A stretch of DNA of 64,000 nt from Erwinia tracheiphila (GCF_021365465.1 NZ_CP089932.1:248001-312000); one strand, 5' to 3'. Numbered from the stretch's first letter, positions 45,686 through 58,743 are shown. The notes: generated by a model not told the origin, from the letters alone. Made by a program: numbers and translations.

Positions 45686-46308
45686 ATGCAAAACGTTACG
45701 TGTATTGGTATCCGTTCTCGGCAAGCATTCCTTCCACATTCACTGCCAGGATAAATCAGGCAAGGCATTACTACGTAAAAAGGTTGCCCGTACCAAACTT
45801 ATTGAGTTTCTGGCTGGCTGCACATCGGCTACCGTTGTGATGGAAGCCAGCGCCGGCGCCCATTTTATGGCTCGCCGGCTCGCTGATTTAGTCCATGAAG
45901 CAAAATTGATTTCTCCGCAGTTCGTCCGCCCTTTTGTTAAGAGCAACAGGAACGATTTTGTCGATGCGAAAGCCATATGCGAAGCAGAACCCCGTCCCTC
46001 AATGCGATTTGTGCAACCACGAACTGAAGCCCGGCAGGCCATGCGGGCACTTCACCGCGTCAGGGAATCGCTTCTCAGAGATAAAGTCAAAACAACCAAT
46101 AAGATGCATGCTTTTTTACTGGAATTTGGCAGCAGTATTCCCAATCGGAGCCGCAGTGATAAAACAGCTTTCAACCGTCCTTGCAGAGAATGAACTTCCA
46201 CACTATCTGGCACAGTTGCTGATGCGCTTACATGCTCATTATCTTTACCTTGTCGAACAGATCACCGGGCCTGAAACGGCATTGCGCGGTAGACACGCTG
46301 TCGGTTAA
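45686..46308 (+). pseudogene. IS110-family (IS1111-like) transposase fragment
   Basis: The N-terminal DEDD-type domain is recognisable: MQNVTCIGI, then LGKHSFHIHCQDKSGKALL in another frame, VVMEASAGAHFMARRLADL, AKLISPQFVRPFVKSNRNDF and VDAKAICEA. The AELL(I)PHYLAQLLMRLHAHY region follows after further frameshifts. The gene stops at 46308, so the C-terminal transposase_20 domain with its serine is missing. It is an inactive relic wedged between rpoC and thiH. Confidence 0.85.
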
Positions 46309-46342
46309 TCAGGCTTTACACCTGTTTGAAATGTGTATGGTA

Positions 46343-47473
46343 TTACCGTGCCTGATGGCGACCGAGATAAGGGTCCCAGTCTTTCCAGACCGGCTGCATT
46401 CCAGATGCGATCAGCGCATTTGCCACCTGCTGTGGATGGCGTTCGTCGTGCGCAGAGAACTGCTCCAGCTCGTTTTTACCATCGGCATAGCCGCCGGGCT
46501 GGGTTTTTGAAAAGGCACTAAGAGAATTAATTGCCAGTGGCACAACATGGTCGCGAAATTGCGGCGATTCACGCGTTGAAAGTGACTGTTCTACCTCAGG
46601 TGCAAACAGCCGGAACGCACAAATGACCTGTACCAGCTGTGCTTCATCCATTAGCGATGCAGGCTGAATCCCTCCCACGCACGGCCGTAAACGAGGGAAT
46701 GCCACCGAATAGCGGCTCTGCCAGTATTTTTTTTGCAGCCAAAGCAGATGTTCCGCCATCATATAGCAGTCGGTGCGCCAGCAGCCCGATAGGCCGATCA
46801 GCGTTCCCAGGCCGATTTTGTCCATCCCGGCACGGCCCAGGCGATCAGGGGTTTCCAGCCGGAAAAAGAAATCCTGCTTGTTGCCTTTCAGATGATGCTG
46901 GCGATACACCATTGGATGATAGGTTTCCTGATAGACCAGCACGCCGTCCAGTCCCAGTTTTTTCAGCCCGATATAGTCCGCTTCACTCATCGGCTGCACT
47001 TCCATCATCAGCGAGCTGAAATGTGGACGTATGGCAGGCACATGTTCCCGGAAATAGTCCGCCCCGACTTTGCCCTAGTGCTCTCCCGTCACCAGCAATA
47101 GCTGATCGAACCCCAGTGCGCGGATAGCGCGGCATTCCCGCGCAATCTCTTGTGCATCCAGGACCTTACGTTTAATCCGGTTACTCATGGAAAAGCCGCA
47201 ATAGGTGCAGTCGTTGGCACAAAGGTTGGAAAGATACAGCGGCACAAACAGATTTACCGCATGACCAAAGCGTTGTCGTGTCAGTAACTGCGCGCGTTGC
47301 GCCAGTGGCTCAAGATAGGCCATGGCTGCCGGGGACAGTAATGCCAGCAGATCTTCGCGACTCACCCTTTGTGCATTTAACGCCCGTTCAACGTCAGCAG
47401 CAGTTTTGCCGTAAATTCGCAGGCGAATATCATCCCAGTTCAGCTTTTCCCATTGTGAAATAAAGCTTTTCAT
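46343..47473 (-). pseudogene. thiH: ThiH, tyrosine lyase for thiazole synthesis, with amber stop
   Basis: The gene spans 376 residues, like E. coli ThiH (377), but one in-frame TAG (47077-47075, codon 133) interrupts it at LLLVTGEH-stop-GKVGADYFREH. The aligned E. coli residue is Gln (GEHQAKVG), so CAG to TAG is the likely change. The radical-SAM cluster motif CxxxCxYCGFS (CANDCTYCGFS) lies before the stop; the rest, including ETYHPMVYRQHHLKG and the KTQPGGYAD region, lies after it and shows no further damage. ThiH makes dehydroglycine from tyrosine for the ThiG reaction. Without read-through the strain should need thiazole or thiamine. Sequencing error is possible. Confidence 0.88.
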
Positions 47474-48246
47474 TGCGCGGTTCCTTCAGTGAGGAATCGT
47501 GTCAGTGGGCTGGTGGCGCAGGCCTGTTGCTGGCGGCGGCCGGGTCCACTGCGGCAAGCCAGTGTGCCAGCGTCCACCGCCCGGCGGAAGGCGTGCGCCA
47601 TATTGACTGGATCACTGGCAGTGGCGATGGCGGTGTTGACCAGCACGGCGTCCGCGCCCATCTCCATCGCCTCGCATGCGTGGCTGGGGGTGCCCAGTCC
47701 AGCATCCACGATCACCGGAACCTGTGCCTGTTCAATGATAATCGCCAGAAAATCACGGGTTTTAAGCCCCTGATTGCTGCCAATAGGTGCGCCAAGTGGC
47801 ATCACGGCGGCGCAGCCGACCTCTTCCAGCCTCTTGCACAGCACCGGGTCGGCGTGACAATAGGGCAGTACGATGAAGCCCTCTTTCACCAAGGTTTGGG
47901 CGGCTTTCAGCGTTTCGATACCGTCGGGCAACAGGTAGCGAACGTCAGGATGAATTTCCAGCTTAAGCCAGTTTGTACCCAGTGCTTCCCGTGCCAGCCG
48001 TGCGGCGAAAATCGCTTCTTCGGCGGTTTTCGCGCCCGAGGTATTAGGCAATAGCTGTACGCCCAGCTGCTGTAATGGGTGCAGGATATCGTCATTGTTG
48101 CCGCGCAAATCGATCCTTTTCATTGCCAGGGTGACCAGCTCAGTCCTGGCGGCGTTCAGGGCTTCCAGCATCACAGCAGGGCTGGAAAATTTTCCCGTGC
48201 CGCTAAAGAGGCTGGAAGAAAATGTTTTATCGGCTATCTGTAACAT
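47470..48246 (-). CDS. thiG: ThiG, thiazole synthase
   Basis: The 258-residue TIM-barrel enzyme condenses deoxyxylulose phosphate, dehydroglycine and ThiS thiocarboxylate into the thiazole phosphate. Hallmarks include [13 protein letters not shown], the Schiff-base lysine region [26 protein letters not shown] and [18 protein letters not shown]. It overlaps thiH by four bases (ATGA) and follows thiS by two bases. Confidence 0.97.
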   Translation of the reverse strand: MLQIADKTFSSSLFSGTGKFSSPAVMLEALNAARTELVTLAMKRIDLRGNNDDILHPLQQLGVQLLPNTSGAKTAEEAIFAARLAREALGTNWLKLEIHPDVRYLLPDGIETLKAAQTLVKEGFIVLPYCHADPVLCKRLEEVGCAAVMPLGAPIGSNQGLKTRDFLAIIIEQAQVPVIVDAGLGTPSHACEAMEMGADAVLVNTAIATASDPVNMAHAFRRAVDAGTLACRSGPGRRQQQACATSPLTRFLTEGTAQ

Positions 48247-48248
48247 GC

Positions 48249-48449
48249 TTAACCTCCGGCGATGGCCTGAAAAATAACCAGCTCATCCCCTTCCTGCAAG
48301 TAGCGATCTGCCCAGCGGTCGCGGGGCACAACATGCTGATTAACCGCCAGCGCAACACCTGATGACGGATAAGACAGCTGTTGTAGCAGCGCGGCCAATG
48401 TCAGTGTGGCTGGCAGAGTGAAAGCTTCATCGTTAATGATGATGTTCAA
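48249..48449 (-). CDS. thiS: ThiS, sulfur-carrier protein
   Basis: This 66-residue ubiquitin-like protein ends in the required Gly-Gly (FQAIAGG), whose C-terminus is adenylated by ThiF and converted to a thiocarboxylate. The start is a TTG at 48449, chosen because it gives exactly 66 residues (E. coli 66) and sits five bases after GGAGGT; there is no nearby ATG. The start lies 17 bases inside the end of thiF, pointing to translational coupling. Confidence 0.92.
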   Translation of the reverse strand: MNIIINDEAFTLPATLTLAALLQQLSYPSSGVALAVNQHVVPRDRWADRYLQEGDELVIFQAIAGG

Positions 48450-49183
48450 GGCCACCTCCGCATAGCGGGCATAAAGCGCTACGTTCAAGATTGAGCGTTC
48501 TCCAGGTTTGCTGGCGGCCATCAAACAGCTGCAGCTTGCCCGTAAGCGGGGAGGCCAGGCCCGCCAGCATTTTCAGGGCTTCCAGCGCCTGCATCGTTCC
48601 CATGATGCCTACCACCGGCCCCAGCACCCCTGCTGTCCGGCAGTTACGCGTTGGCTCGGCTTCATCCGGCCACAGGCAGCGGTAGCACCCATGCTGAAAA
48701 GGCGGCGTCAGCACCAGCAATTGCCCGCTGAAGCCTGTCGCGCTAGCACTGATTAGCGGAATGGCATGGTGCAGGCAGGCAGCATTTATGGCATGGCGTG
48801 TCGGCATGTTATCGCTGCAATCCAGCACCATATCGACCAACTTTATCGCCTGCTTTAAGGTGTCGGTATTCATGCTCTGATCCAGTGTGACAACCTCCAG
48901 CGTTGGGTTGAGTGACAGCAGATGCTGCCGGGCTATCTCCGTTTTCCGCTGCCCACTTTGATGGGTATGAAACAGAATCTGACGTTGAAGGTTGCTGATA
49001 TGCACGGTATCGTCATCAGCCAGCAGCAGCGTCCCCACCCCTGCGGCGGCAAGGTAGAGCGCGGCGGGTGAACCCAGACCGCCCAGCCCAACGATCAGCA
49101 CGCGACTGTTAAACAGCTTTTGTTGGGTATCAACGCCAAACTCCTCCAGCAGCAGCTGGCGGCTATAGCGCATAAAATCGCTG

Positions 49184-49194
<11 letters not shown>
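48433..49194 (-). CDS. thiF: ThiF, ThiS adenylyltransferase
   Basis: The 253-residue E1-like enzyme has the ATP-binding loop [40 protein letters not shown], the DCSDNMPTR motif, the sulfur-transfer cysteine region [20 protein letters not shown] and a zinc pair CPLCGG near the end. It adenylates the ThiS C-terminus. The ATG at 49194 matches the E. coli N-terminus (DFMRYSRQ); the frame is open further upstream inside thiE but is not conserved there. Confidence 0.95.
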
Positions 49195-51950
<2,756 letters not shown>

Positions 51951-52073
51951 AGAATTTTGCCACCTCACAGGGCAGCAGAATAAAAGTGGTCGCATACTTG
52001 CGACCACATGATTACCCTTTCATCATAAAAGGGCTTTCTGGAAACTACAAGGTTTTTACGAATCCATCGTTTT

Positions 52074-52583
52074 TCAGGCCGGACGCACCAGGGCAGCATT
52101 GTTAGCTGCATCCTCCAGCCGCAGAGCGTTCCTGTCCAGCGCCAGATTAATAAACTTGTCTTCCAGGGAGAAACGCGCTTCCAGCGCCTCTCCTATTTCT
52201 GACAGCGCCTGTTGAAATGCCAGATAGTTATCATCATCAATGGCATTTTCAAAATGAGAATCATATACCTGCATAATCTGCTCGGTGTTCGAACGTAGCG
52301 AAGGATAAATGATGGCTGCTTTTGCCAGCTGCTCGCTGCCTTCCATCTCTTTAATAAAGCGTTCGTAAATGGTGAAGTGGCCCGTGGAAAGATAATCCAC
52401 AAGCGTCTGGCAGAAGGTATCCAGCGCGTTTTGATCGAGCGTGGTCAGCGAATCCTTGTTAGGCTTGATGCCAACCATTTGATAATAAGCAACCAGCAAC
52501 TGCTTACGCGATTGCAGACAAAAGTCCACCAGGTCACTGCATCCGCCAACACGGGCGGTCAGAACGTTTAACTGGTTTAGCAT
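52074..52583 (-). CDS. rsd: Rsd, anti-sigma-70 factor
   Basis: ATG at 52583 gives 169 residues (E. coli 158), beginning MLNQLNVLTARVGGCSDLVD. Conserved helical segments are RKQLLVAYYQMVGIKP, LVDYLSTGHFTIYERF and FQQALSEIGEALEARFSLED. Rsd binds region 4 of sigma-70 in stationary phase and also stimulates SpoT. The C-terminal tail is longer than in E. coli. It is divergent from nudC. Confidence 0.93.
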   Translation of the reverse strand: MLNQLNVLTARVGGCSDLVDFCLQSRKQLLVAYYQMVGIKPNKDSLTTLDQNALDTFCQTLVDYLSTGHFTIYERFIKEMEGSEQLAKAAIIYPSLRSNTEQIMQVYDSHFENAIDDDNYLAFQQALSEIGEALEARFSLEDKFINLALDRNALRLEDAANNAALVRPA

Positions 52584-52668
52584 GAGTGACTCCGTAAGTG
52601 TTATTTTTGATTGTCTGACTGCAATCCCGTGATACTGAATGCCTGTGAAGCGGAGGATGAGCAAACTT

Positions 52669-53442
52669 ATGCAACGTGAGATCTCAAGCGTAGACGCTGG
52701 ATGGTGGGTTGTCAGCCATGAACAGAAACTTTGGTTACCGGAGTGCCAGCTTCCGAAGGGGCGCGCCGATGCGTTGGGGCTGGTGGGTAGCCAGGGAATG
52801 TTGCTCGGTGAGTGGTTGGGCGAACCGGTTTTTCTGGTTTGCGCCAGCCGTAAAGAGGGAATGGCCTCGCTGCGGCAGTTGCTTGATCAGGATGTTGGTC
52901 TGTTCCAGCTTGTCGGGCGGGGCGTGCAGCTGGCTGAATTTTATCGGTCGCATCAGTGGTGTGGCTACTGCGGGCATAAAATGCGTCACAGCAGAACCGA
53001 ATGGGCCTGCCTGTGCAACCACTGCCGTCAACGTTACTACCCGCAAATTGCTCCCTGTATTATTGTTGCTATTCGTCGTGACGACAGGATCCTGCTGGCG
53101 CAGCATACTCGCCATCGTAACGGTATTTATACGGTACTGGCCGGTTTTGTTGAGGTGGGGGAAACGCTAGAGCAAGCCGTGGCGCGTGAAGTGATGGAAG
53201 AAAGCGGCATTACGGTAAAGAATCTGCGTTATGTGTCGTCACAGCCGTGGCCTTTCCCTCAGTCGTTGATGATGGCGTTTATGGCCGATTATCACTGTGG
53301 TGAGATTGTCATCGATCCAAAAGAACTGCTGGATGCGGGCTGGTATCGCTTTGATGCGCTGCCGTTCCTGCCGCCGCCAGGCACTGTCGCACGGCGCCTG
53401 ATTGAAGACACCGTTGCGCTTTGCCGCGCTGCGGAACAATGA
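52669..53442 (+). CDS. nudC: NudC, NAD-cap RNA hydrolase (Nudix)
   Basis: ATG 52669 gives 257 residues, the same as E. coli NudC; an ATG at 52657 abuts the GGAGG and is less likely. A zinc ribbon (CGYCGHKM...[12 protein letters not shown]) precedes the Nudix box [20 protein letters not shown] and the NudC-specific SQPWPFPQS motif. The enzyme removes the NAD cap from RNA and hydrolyses NADH. It lies just upstream of hemE. Confidence 0.95.
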   Translation: MQREISSVDAGWWVVSHEQKLWLPECQLPKGRADALGLVGSQGMLLGEWLGEPVFLVCASRKEGMASLRQLLDQDVGLFQLVGRGVQLAEFYRSHQWCGYCGHKMRHSRTEWACLCNHCRQRYYPQIAPCIIVAIRRDDRILLAQHTRHRNGIYTVLAGFVEVGETLEQAVAREVMEESGITVKNLRYVSSQPWPFPQSLMMAFMADYHCGEIVIDPKELLDAGWYRFDALPFLPPPGTVARRLIEDTVALCRAAEQ

Positions 53443-53480
53443 ATGTTATACTGCGCGACTGCAAACAGAGAGCCATAAAC

Positions 53481-54548
53481 ATGACTGAACTGAAAAATGA
53501 TCGTTATCTGCGCGCACTGTTGCGCCAACCGGTAGATGCCACCCCCGTGTGGATGATGAGGCAGGCCGGGCGCTATTTGCCGGAGTACAAAGCCACCCGC
53601 GCCCAGGCCGGGGATTTTATGTCATTGTGCAAAAACGCAGAACTGGCTTGTGAGGTTACGCTGCAGCCGCTGCGCCGTTATCCGCTTGATGCGGCAATCC
53701 TTTTCTCCGATATTTTGACGATCCCTGATGCGATGGGATTAGGCCTCTGGTTTGAGGCTGGTGAAGGCCCACGTTTTTCATCTCCGGTGACCTGCCGGGC
53801 GGATGTGGAAAAGCTGCCCGTGCCGGACCCGGAACAGGAGCTGGGCTATGTGATGAATGCCGTGCGCACTATCCGCAAAAATTTACAGGGTCAGGTGCCA
53901 TTGATTGGTTTCTCCGGCAGTCCGTGGACGCTGGCAACCTATATGGTGGAGGGTAGCAGCAGCAAAGCTTTTACCAAACTGAAAAAGATGATGTATGCGG
54001 AACCAGAAACGCTGCATCTGATGCTTGATAAGCTGGCGGACAGCGTCACGCTTTATCTCAATGCGCAAATCCGCGCCGGTGCTCAGTCGGTGATGATTTT
54101 TGACACCTGGGGTGGCGTGTTGACCGGTCGTGATTATTTACAGTTTTCGCTGCACTACATGCACAAAATTGTTGACGGGCTGCTGCATGAAAATGAAGGC
54201 AGTCGGGTGCCGGTCACGCTTTTCACCAAAGGTGGAGGCCAGTGGCTTGAGGCGATGGCAGAGACTGGCTGTGATGCGTTAGGACTGGATTGGACCACCG
54301 ACATCGCCGATGCACGGCACCGTGTCGGTCACAAGGTAGCGTTGCAGGGAAATATGGATCCATCCATGCTGTACGCGCAGCCCGAACGTATTGAACAGGA
54401 AGTCACCTATATTTTAAACGCCTTCGGTCATGGCGAGGGCCATGTATTCAATTTGGGGCACGGTATCCATCTGGACGTGCCGCCTGAGCATGCTGGTGTC
54501 TTTGTGGAGGCGGTGCACAGGCTTTCCCGTCAGTATCATCAGGGATAA
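53481..54548 (+). CDS. hemE: HemE, uroporphyrinogen decarboxylase
   Basis: ATG 53481 gives 355 residues (E. coli 354). The N-terminal [13 protein letters not shown] signature, [38 protein letters not shown] and GNMDPSML motifs are intact. It converts uroporphyrinogen III to coproporphyrinogen III in haem synthesis. nfi follows after one base. Confidence 0.97.
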   Translation: MTELKNDRYLRALLRQPVDATPVWMMRQAGRYLPEYKATRAQAGDFMSLCKNAELACEVTLQPLRRYPLDAAILFSDILTIPDAMGLGLWFEAGEGPRFSSPVTCRADVEKLPVPDPEQELGYVMNAVRTIRKNLQGQVPLIGFSGSPWTLATYMVEGSSSKAFTKLKKMMYAEPETLHLMLDKLADSVTLYLNAQIRAGAQSVMIFDTWGGVLTGRDYLQFSLHYMHKIVDGLLHENEGSRVPVTLFTKGGGQWLEAMAETGCDALGLDWTTDIADARHRVGHKVALQGNMDPSMLYAQPERIEQEVTYILNAFGHGEGHVFNLGHGIHLDVPPEHAGVFVEAVHRLSRQYHQG

Positions 54549-54549
54549 C

Positions 54550-55218
54550 ATGGACATCCAGGCATTAAAGCAAGAGCAGCTGAAACGTGCCGTAGAGGTG
54601 GTGCGTGAAGATGATTTTGAGGTAATGCCACCGCGCCTGATTGCCGGGGCGGATGTCGGGTTCGAACAGGGCGGAGAGGTGACGCGTGCTGCGCTGGTGA
54701 TTCTGGATTACCCCTCTCTGAGGCTGGTGGAACACCATGTAGCGCGGGTTGCCACCACGATGCCTTATATCCCTGGCTTTCTTTCCTTTCGTGAATGTCC
54801 TGCGTTGCTGGCAGCCTGGCAACAATTGCAGCATCAACCCGATCTGCTGTTCGTTGATGGCCAGGGGATTGCACACCCCCGCCGCCTTGGCGTTGCCAGC
54901 CATTTTGGCCTGCTGGTGGATGTGCCAACCATTGGCGTGGCAAAACGTCGTCTGTGTGGCGAATGTGCACCGCTGGCGGCATCTCCCGGCTCCCGTGAGG
55001 CGCTGATGGATAAGGGCGAACAGCTGGGTTGGGTGTTACGCAGTAAGTTGCGTTGTAATCCGCTGTTTATCTCGCCCGGTCACCGGGTCAGTTCGGATAC
55101 CGCGTTGCACTGGGTGGAAAACTGCCTGCAAGGTTATCGACTGCCGGAGCCTACCCGCTGGGCGGATGCGGTGGCATCACGTCGTCCTGCTTTCCTGCGG
55201 CTGTTGGCACAGGGTTAA
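54550..55218 (+). CDS. nfi: Endonuclease V
   Basis: ATG 54550 gives 222 residues (E. coli 223). The catalytic core shows IAGADVGFE with the metal-binding Asp, [14 protein letters not shown] with the PYIP wedge, [20 protein letters not shown] and [13 protein letters not shown]. It nicks DNA near deaminated bases such as inosine. It is coupled to hemE. Confidence 0.95.
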   Translation: MDIQALKQEQLKRAVEVVREDDFEVMPPRLIAGADVGFEQGGEVTRAALVILDYPSLRLVEHHVARVATTMPYIPGFLSFRECPALLAAWQQLQHQPDLLFVDGQGIAHPRRLGVASHFGLLVDVPTIGVAKRRLCGECAPLAASPGSREALMDKGEQLGWVLRSKLRCNPLFISPGHRVSSDTALHWVENCLQGYRLPEPTRWADAVASRRPAFLRLLAQG

Positions 55219-55285
55219 CCGTGTGGGGCGGATGCTTTTCGGTTACACTGCATGACGCGCACGATTTTGTTAAAGAGATTCCATC

Positions 55286-55876
55286 ATGTTACGTAATCCG
55301 ATCCACCTGCGGCTGGAAAAGTTGGAAAGCTGGCAGCACATTACTTTCATGGCTTGCCTGTGTGAGCGTATGAACCCGAATTATTGGGCATTTTGCCAGC
55401 AGACCGGCTTTGGTGAGGGGCAGCTTTATCGCCGTATTCTCGACCTAGTCTGGGAGACGCTGCTGGTGAAAGATGTCAAAGTTAACTTTGACACCCAGCT
55501 TGAAAAGCTGGAAGAGGCAATCCCGGCAGCGGACGATTACGATCTGTACGGTGTCTATCCTGCCATTGATGCCTGTGTTGCCTTGAGCGAACTGCTGCAT
55601 TCCCGGTTAAGTGGCGATACGCTCTCCCATGCTATTGCCGTTAGCGAAGCGTCAATTACCAGCGTGGCGATGTTGGAAATGACGCAGGCGGAGCGTGAAA
55701 TGAGTGATGAAGAGCTGAGAGAAAACCCTGCGGTTGAAGAAGAATGGGATATTCAGTGGGAGATTTTCCGCCTGCTCAGTGCCTGCGAGGAAAGAGACCA
55801 GGAATTGATAAAAGGACTGCGTTCTGATCTGCGGGAATCGGGTATGAGCAATATTGGTATAAAATTTCAGCAATAA
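55286..55876 (+). CDS. yjaG: YjaG, DUF416 family protein
   Basis: The 196-residue helical protein matches E. coli YjaG (196): MLRNPIHLRLEKLESWQHI, FMACLCERMNPNYWAFC and DYDLYGVYPAIDACVALSE are conserved. Function unknown. The position between nfi and hupA is also conserved. Confidence 0.92.
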   Translation: MLRNPIHLRLEKLESWQHITFMACLCERMNPNYWAFCQQTGFGEGQLYRRILDLVWETLLVKDVKVNFDTQLEKLEEAIPAADDYDLYGVYPAIDACVALSELLHSRLSGDTLSHAIAVSEASITSVAMLEMTQAEREMSDEELRENPAVEEEWDIQWEIFRLLSACEERDQELIKGLRSDLRESGMSNIGIKFQQ

Positions 55877-56064
55877 GGTGAGAAAACCTGGCTTGAGGCC
55901 TGATTTGTAGCGCCTTAAGGCTTCACATTCGCCCCCAGTCTGGTCTACATTTGTGGGGCTGAAAAAAGTGGCTATCGGTGCGTGTATGCAGGAGAGTGCC
56001 AGAATCTGGTTTTTCCCTCGCACTCGATGTTTAGCAAGCGATAAATACACTGTAAGGACAACTT

Positions 56065-56337
56065 ATGAACAAGACTCAACTGATTGATGTAATTGCGGAC
56101 AAAGCGGACCTGTCTAAGACCCAGGCTAAAGCTGCCCTGGAATCCACCCTGGCTGCGATTACTGAGTCTCTGAAAGAAGGTGATGCTGTACAACTGGTTG
56201 GTTTTGGTACTTTTAAAGTGAATCACCGTGCTGAACGTACTGGCCGCAACCCGCAGACTGGTAAAGAGATTAAAATTGCTGCTGCTAACGTACCGGCATT
56301 TGTTTCTGGTAAAGCACTGAAAGACGCTGTTAAGTAA
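56065..56337 (+). CDS. hupA: HU alpha, nucleoid-associated protein
   Basis: The 90-residue DNA-binding protein ([20 protein letters not shown]) has the beta-arm signature [20 protein letters not shown] with the conserved NPQTG tip, and ends KALKDAVK. It compacts and bends DNA as homodimer or with HU beta. A terminator follows. Confidence 0.98.
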   Translation: MNKTQLIDVIADKADLSKTQAKAALESTLAAITESLKEGDAVQLVGFGTFKVNHRAERTGRNPQTGKEIKIAAANVPAFVSGKALKDAVK

Positions 56338-56365
56338 TCGTGTGACGGTGAAAAGTTTTAAGCAG

Positions 56366-56385
56366 GGGGGCGTAAGCCCCTTTTG
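56366..56385 (+). terminator. Intrinsic terminator after hupA
   Basis: GGGGC-GTAA-GCCCC followed by TTTTG, 30 bases after the hupA stop. Confidence 0.85.
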
Positions 56386-56398
56386 TTATCAACACTAA

Positions 56399-57020
56399 AC
56401 CACCTCCTGTGGAGGTGGTCATCGTTCATGTGGGGCTTTGCCGGTAGAATGCTCATGCTAAATACTGCCCCGGTTTGTTACCAGCAAATCAAGGAGTAAA
56501 TAGCATGAGCAGATATGAATCCGCTTCCCACGTATCCTATCGCTGTCAGTATCATCTCGTATGGACACCGAAGTACAGATACAACACCCTCAAAGGTAAT
56601 CTCGGTAAAGAGGTTTACCGCAGCATCTACATTTACAGCAATATGAAAAAATGCACAGTAGTTGAGCTAAATGTGCAGATATATCATATGCATCTGGTGG
56701 TGAGGACGCCGCCGGGCTTGGGTGTTTCTGAGTTGATAGAATTTGTGAAAGGGAGAACGGACATCAGGCTGTTCGAGAAGTTTCCTTATCTCAGGAAGCA
56801 CAAGCTTTGGTGTGACCACTTTTGGCAAAGAGGGTATTTTGTGGATTCGGTGGGTGCAAAAGAAGAAGTAATTCGAAGGTATGTGCGGTACCAGGACAAA
56901 GTTGTCAAAGAGGAAGAAGAAAGGCACATACAGCTCGGACTGGAAAGGTGGTGTTTAAGCCCCCTTTTAGGGGGCAGTGTCAAAGCCACCTGCTATGCAG
57001 GTGGCTTTTTACTCAGGTCA
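56399..57020 (+). mobile_element. IS200/IS605-family element
   Basis: Single-strand transposing elements of this family have subterminal hairpins rather than inverted repeats. Here the left hairpin is ACCACCTCC-TGT-GGAGGTGGT (56399-56419) and the right one AGCCACCTGC-TAT-GCAGGTGGCT (56984-57006), followed by TTTTT. Exact cleavage sites are not determined, so the ends given are approximate. Confidence 0.75.
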
Positions 57021-57227
57021 GACTTCACTGTCCACGCGTTGTTTTTCCTCCGCTGCTGTGTTTCTTCAGCGGCAACGATGTTTATTTTGTGTGGTACCCA
57101 CACGATGACACCATTCTACCGTGCACGCCGTGCGTCGTGCATGAAATTATGTTGCCGTAGGTTGTGGCCACGACTTGCAGTGGTGGAAAGCGTTCTTTTA
57201 TGTGGTACGGATGTGCGGTTACAATGA
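56505..57227 (+). CDS. tnpA: IS200/IS605-family TnpA transposase, 3' end altered
   Basis: The start MSRYESASHVSYRCQYHLVW follows AAGGAG. The HUH nuclease motif is HMH in YHMHLVVRTPPG; relatives have VDH-V-H, so the Asp before the first His is replaced by Tyr. The catalytic tyrosine lies in RRYVRYQDK. The natural end should be near HIQLGLE (about 150 residues). The frame instead runs on through the right hairpin into flanking DNA to 240 residues, suggesting a small frameshift at the 3' end. Activity is uncertain. Confidence 0.75.
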   Translation: MSRYESASHVSYRCQYHLVWTPKYRYNTLKGNLGKEVYRSIYIYSNMKKCTVVELNVQIYHMHLVVRTPPGLGVSELIEFVKGRTDIRLFEKFPYLRKHKLWCDHFWQRGYFVDSVGAKEEVIRRYVRYQDKVVKEEEERHIQLGLERWCLSPLLGGSVKATCYAGGFLLRSDFTVHALFFLRCCVSSAATMFILCGTHTMTPFYRARRASCMKLCCRRLWPRLAVVESVLLCGTDVRLQ

Positions 57228-57448
57228 TTGGGTTTTGTTGGAGATGGAGGATCTCACCATGTCAGTGGAAGAGGGGGTGAGATCCCTGGACACCGGTCAT
57301 GCGCAGCATCAGGAAAAACACATAGAGTGTATACCTCTATGTCAAACAAAACATACAAGGACATCCGTTTCCGCACTCCAGCAGACCCTTTCTCGCTAGC
57401 GTGAAGCGCACCTTCCCTGGTGCATCAAGAGGCGAGTGCGGCCTGCGG
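57021..57448. other. Spacer between the IS200 element and purD
   Basis: Apart from the spurious extension of the transposase frame, no gene or known motif is recognised. In E. coli zraP/zraSR lie between hupA and purD; none of these is present. Confidence 0.5.
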
Positions 57449-58732
57449 TTATTGACGACCAATTGCCCGGTAGCCAATATCGCTGCGGCAAAAGCTGCCT
57501 TTCCAGGAAACAGATTTTGCGAGTGTATAGGCATGCTTTTGCGCTGCGGCAACATCGTCACCCAGCGCCGTGACGCACAATACGCGGCCGCCGTGAGTGA
57601 TAACTCTGCCATCCTGCATGGTTGTGCCGGCGTGAAATACTTTACCGTCCGGTACTTCCTCCTGCGGCAGACCATGAATTTGATCGCCCGTGCTGTAGTT
57701 CCCCGGATAGCCGCCCGCCGCTAATACCACGCCCAGCGCAGGACGGGGATCCCACTGAGAGTCTTTGCTGTCGAGCTTGCCCTCTACTGCAGCGAGGCAA
57801 AGATCGACCAGATCTGACTGCAGGCGCAACATGATCGGCTGTGTTTCGGGATCGCCAAAGCGGCAGTTAAATTCGATCACTTTTGGCTGGCCATTTTTGT
57901 CAATCATCAATCCGGCATAGAGAAAGCCCGTGTAAACGTTCCCCTCGGCTGCCATACCGCGCACGGTAGGCCAGATCACCTCATTCATCACGCGCTGGTG
58001 AATGTCATCAGTGACCACCGGGGCGGGTGAGTAAGCGCCCATGCCACCAGTGTTAGGACCGGTATCGCCATCGCCAACGCGCTTATGATCCTGGCTGGTC
58101 GCCATTGGCAAAACATTTTCGCCATCAACCATCACGATAAAGCTGGCTTCTTCACCATCAAGGAACTCTTCCACCACAATACGGTGGCCTGCGTCACCAA
58201 AGGTGTTTCCGGCCAGCATATCCTGAATGGCCTCTTCAGCTTCCTGTAAAGTCATTGCCACGATAACGCCTTTACCTGCGGCCAGACCGTCAGCTTTGAT
58301 GACGATGGGCGCACCTTTACTTCTTACATAAGTCAGGGCTTGTTCCACTTTGGTAAAGTTTTGGTATTCCGCCGTGGGAATCTGGTAACGGGCCAGGAAA
58401 TCTTTGGTAAAGGCTTTGGAGCCTTCCAGCTGTGCTGCCGCCTGCGTGGGGCCAAAAATTTTCAGGCCCGCGGCGCGAAACGCATCAACCACGCCAATGA
58501 CCAGCGGTGCTTCTGGTCCGACAATGGTCAAATCAATCTTTTCGTGCTGTGCAAAACGTAACAGGCCAGGAATATCAGTGGCGCTGATGGCTACATTCTG
58601 TAATGCCGGCTCAAGCTCAGTTCCAGCATTACCTGGTGCAACAAACACGGTTTCTGCCAACGGTGATTGTGCGGCCTTCCACGCCAGTGCATGTTCGCGT
58701 CCACCGTTGCCTATGACTAAAATTTTCATCAT
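57449..58732 (-). CDS. purD: PurD, phosphoribosylamine-glycine ligase
   Basis: The 427-residue ATP-grasp enzyme forms GAR in purine synthesis. Motifs include MKILVIGNGGREHALAWKAA, KADGLAAGKGVIVA, the QDHKRVGDGDTGPNTGGMGA signature and EFNCRFGDPETQ. There are two adjacent ATG codons; the second (58729) fits E. coli better. It lies 11 bases after purH in the purHD operon. Confidence 0.97.
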   Translation of the reverse strand: MMKILVIGNGGREHALAWKAAQSPLAETVFVAPGNAGTELEPALQNVAISATDIPGLLRFAQHEKIDLTIVGPEAPLVIGVVDAFRAAGLKIFGPTQAAAQLEGSKAFTKDFLARYQIPTAEYQNFTKVEQALTYVRSKGAPIVIKADGLAAGKGVIVAMTLQEAEEAIQDMLAGNTFGDAGHRIVVEEFLDGEEASFIVMVDGENVLPMATSQDHKRVGDGDTGPNTGGMGAYSPAPVVTDDIHQRVMNEVIWPTVRGMAAEGNVYTGFLYAGLMIDKNGQPKVIEFNCRFGDPETQPIMLRLQSDLVDLCLAAVEGKLDSKDSQWDPRPALGVVLAAGGYPGNYSTGDQIHGLPQEEVPDGKVFHAGTTMQDGRVITHGGRVLCVTALGDDVAAAQKHAYTLAKSVSWKGSFCRSDIGYRAIGRQ

Positions 58733-58743
58733 TTAATCCCTCA

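Noticed and set aside
47075..47077. TAG in thiH as a pyrrolysine or other recoding site
   Set aside because: No recoding machinery is expected in enterobacteria, and the aligned residue in E. coli is an ordinary Gln; a point mutation is simpler.
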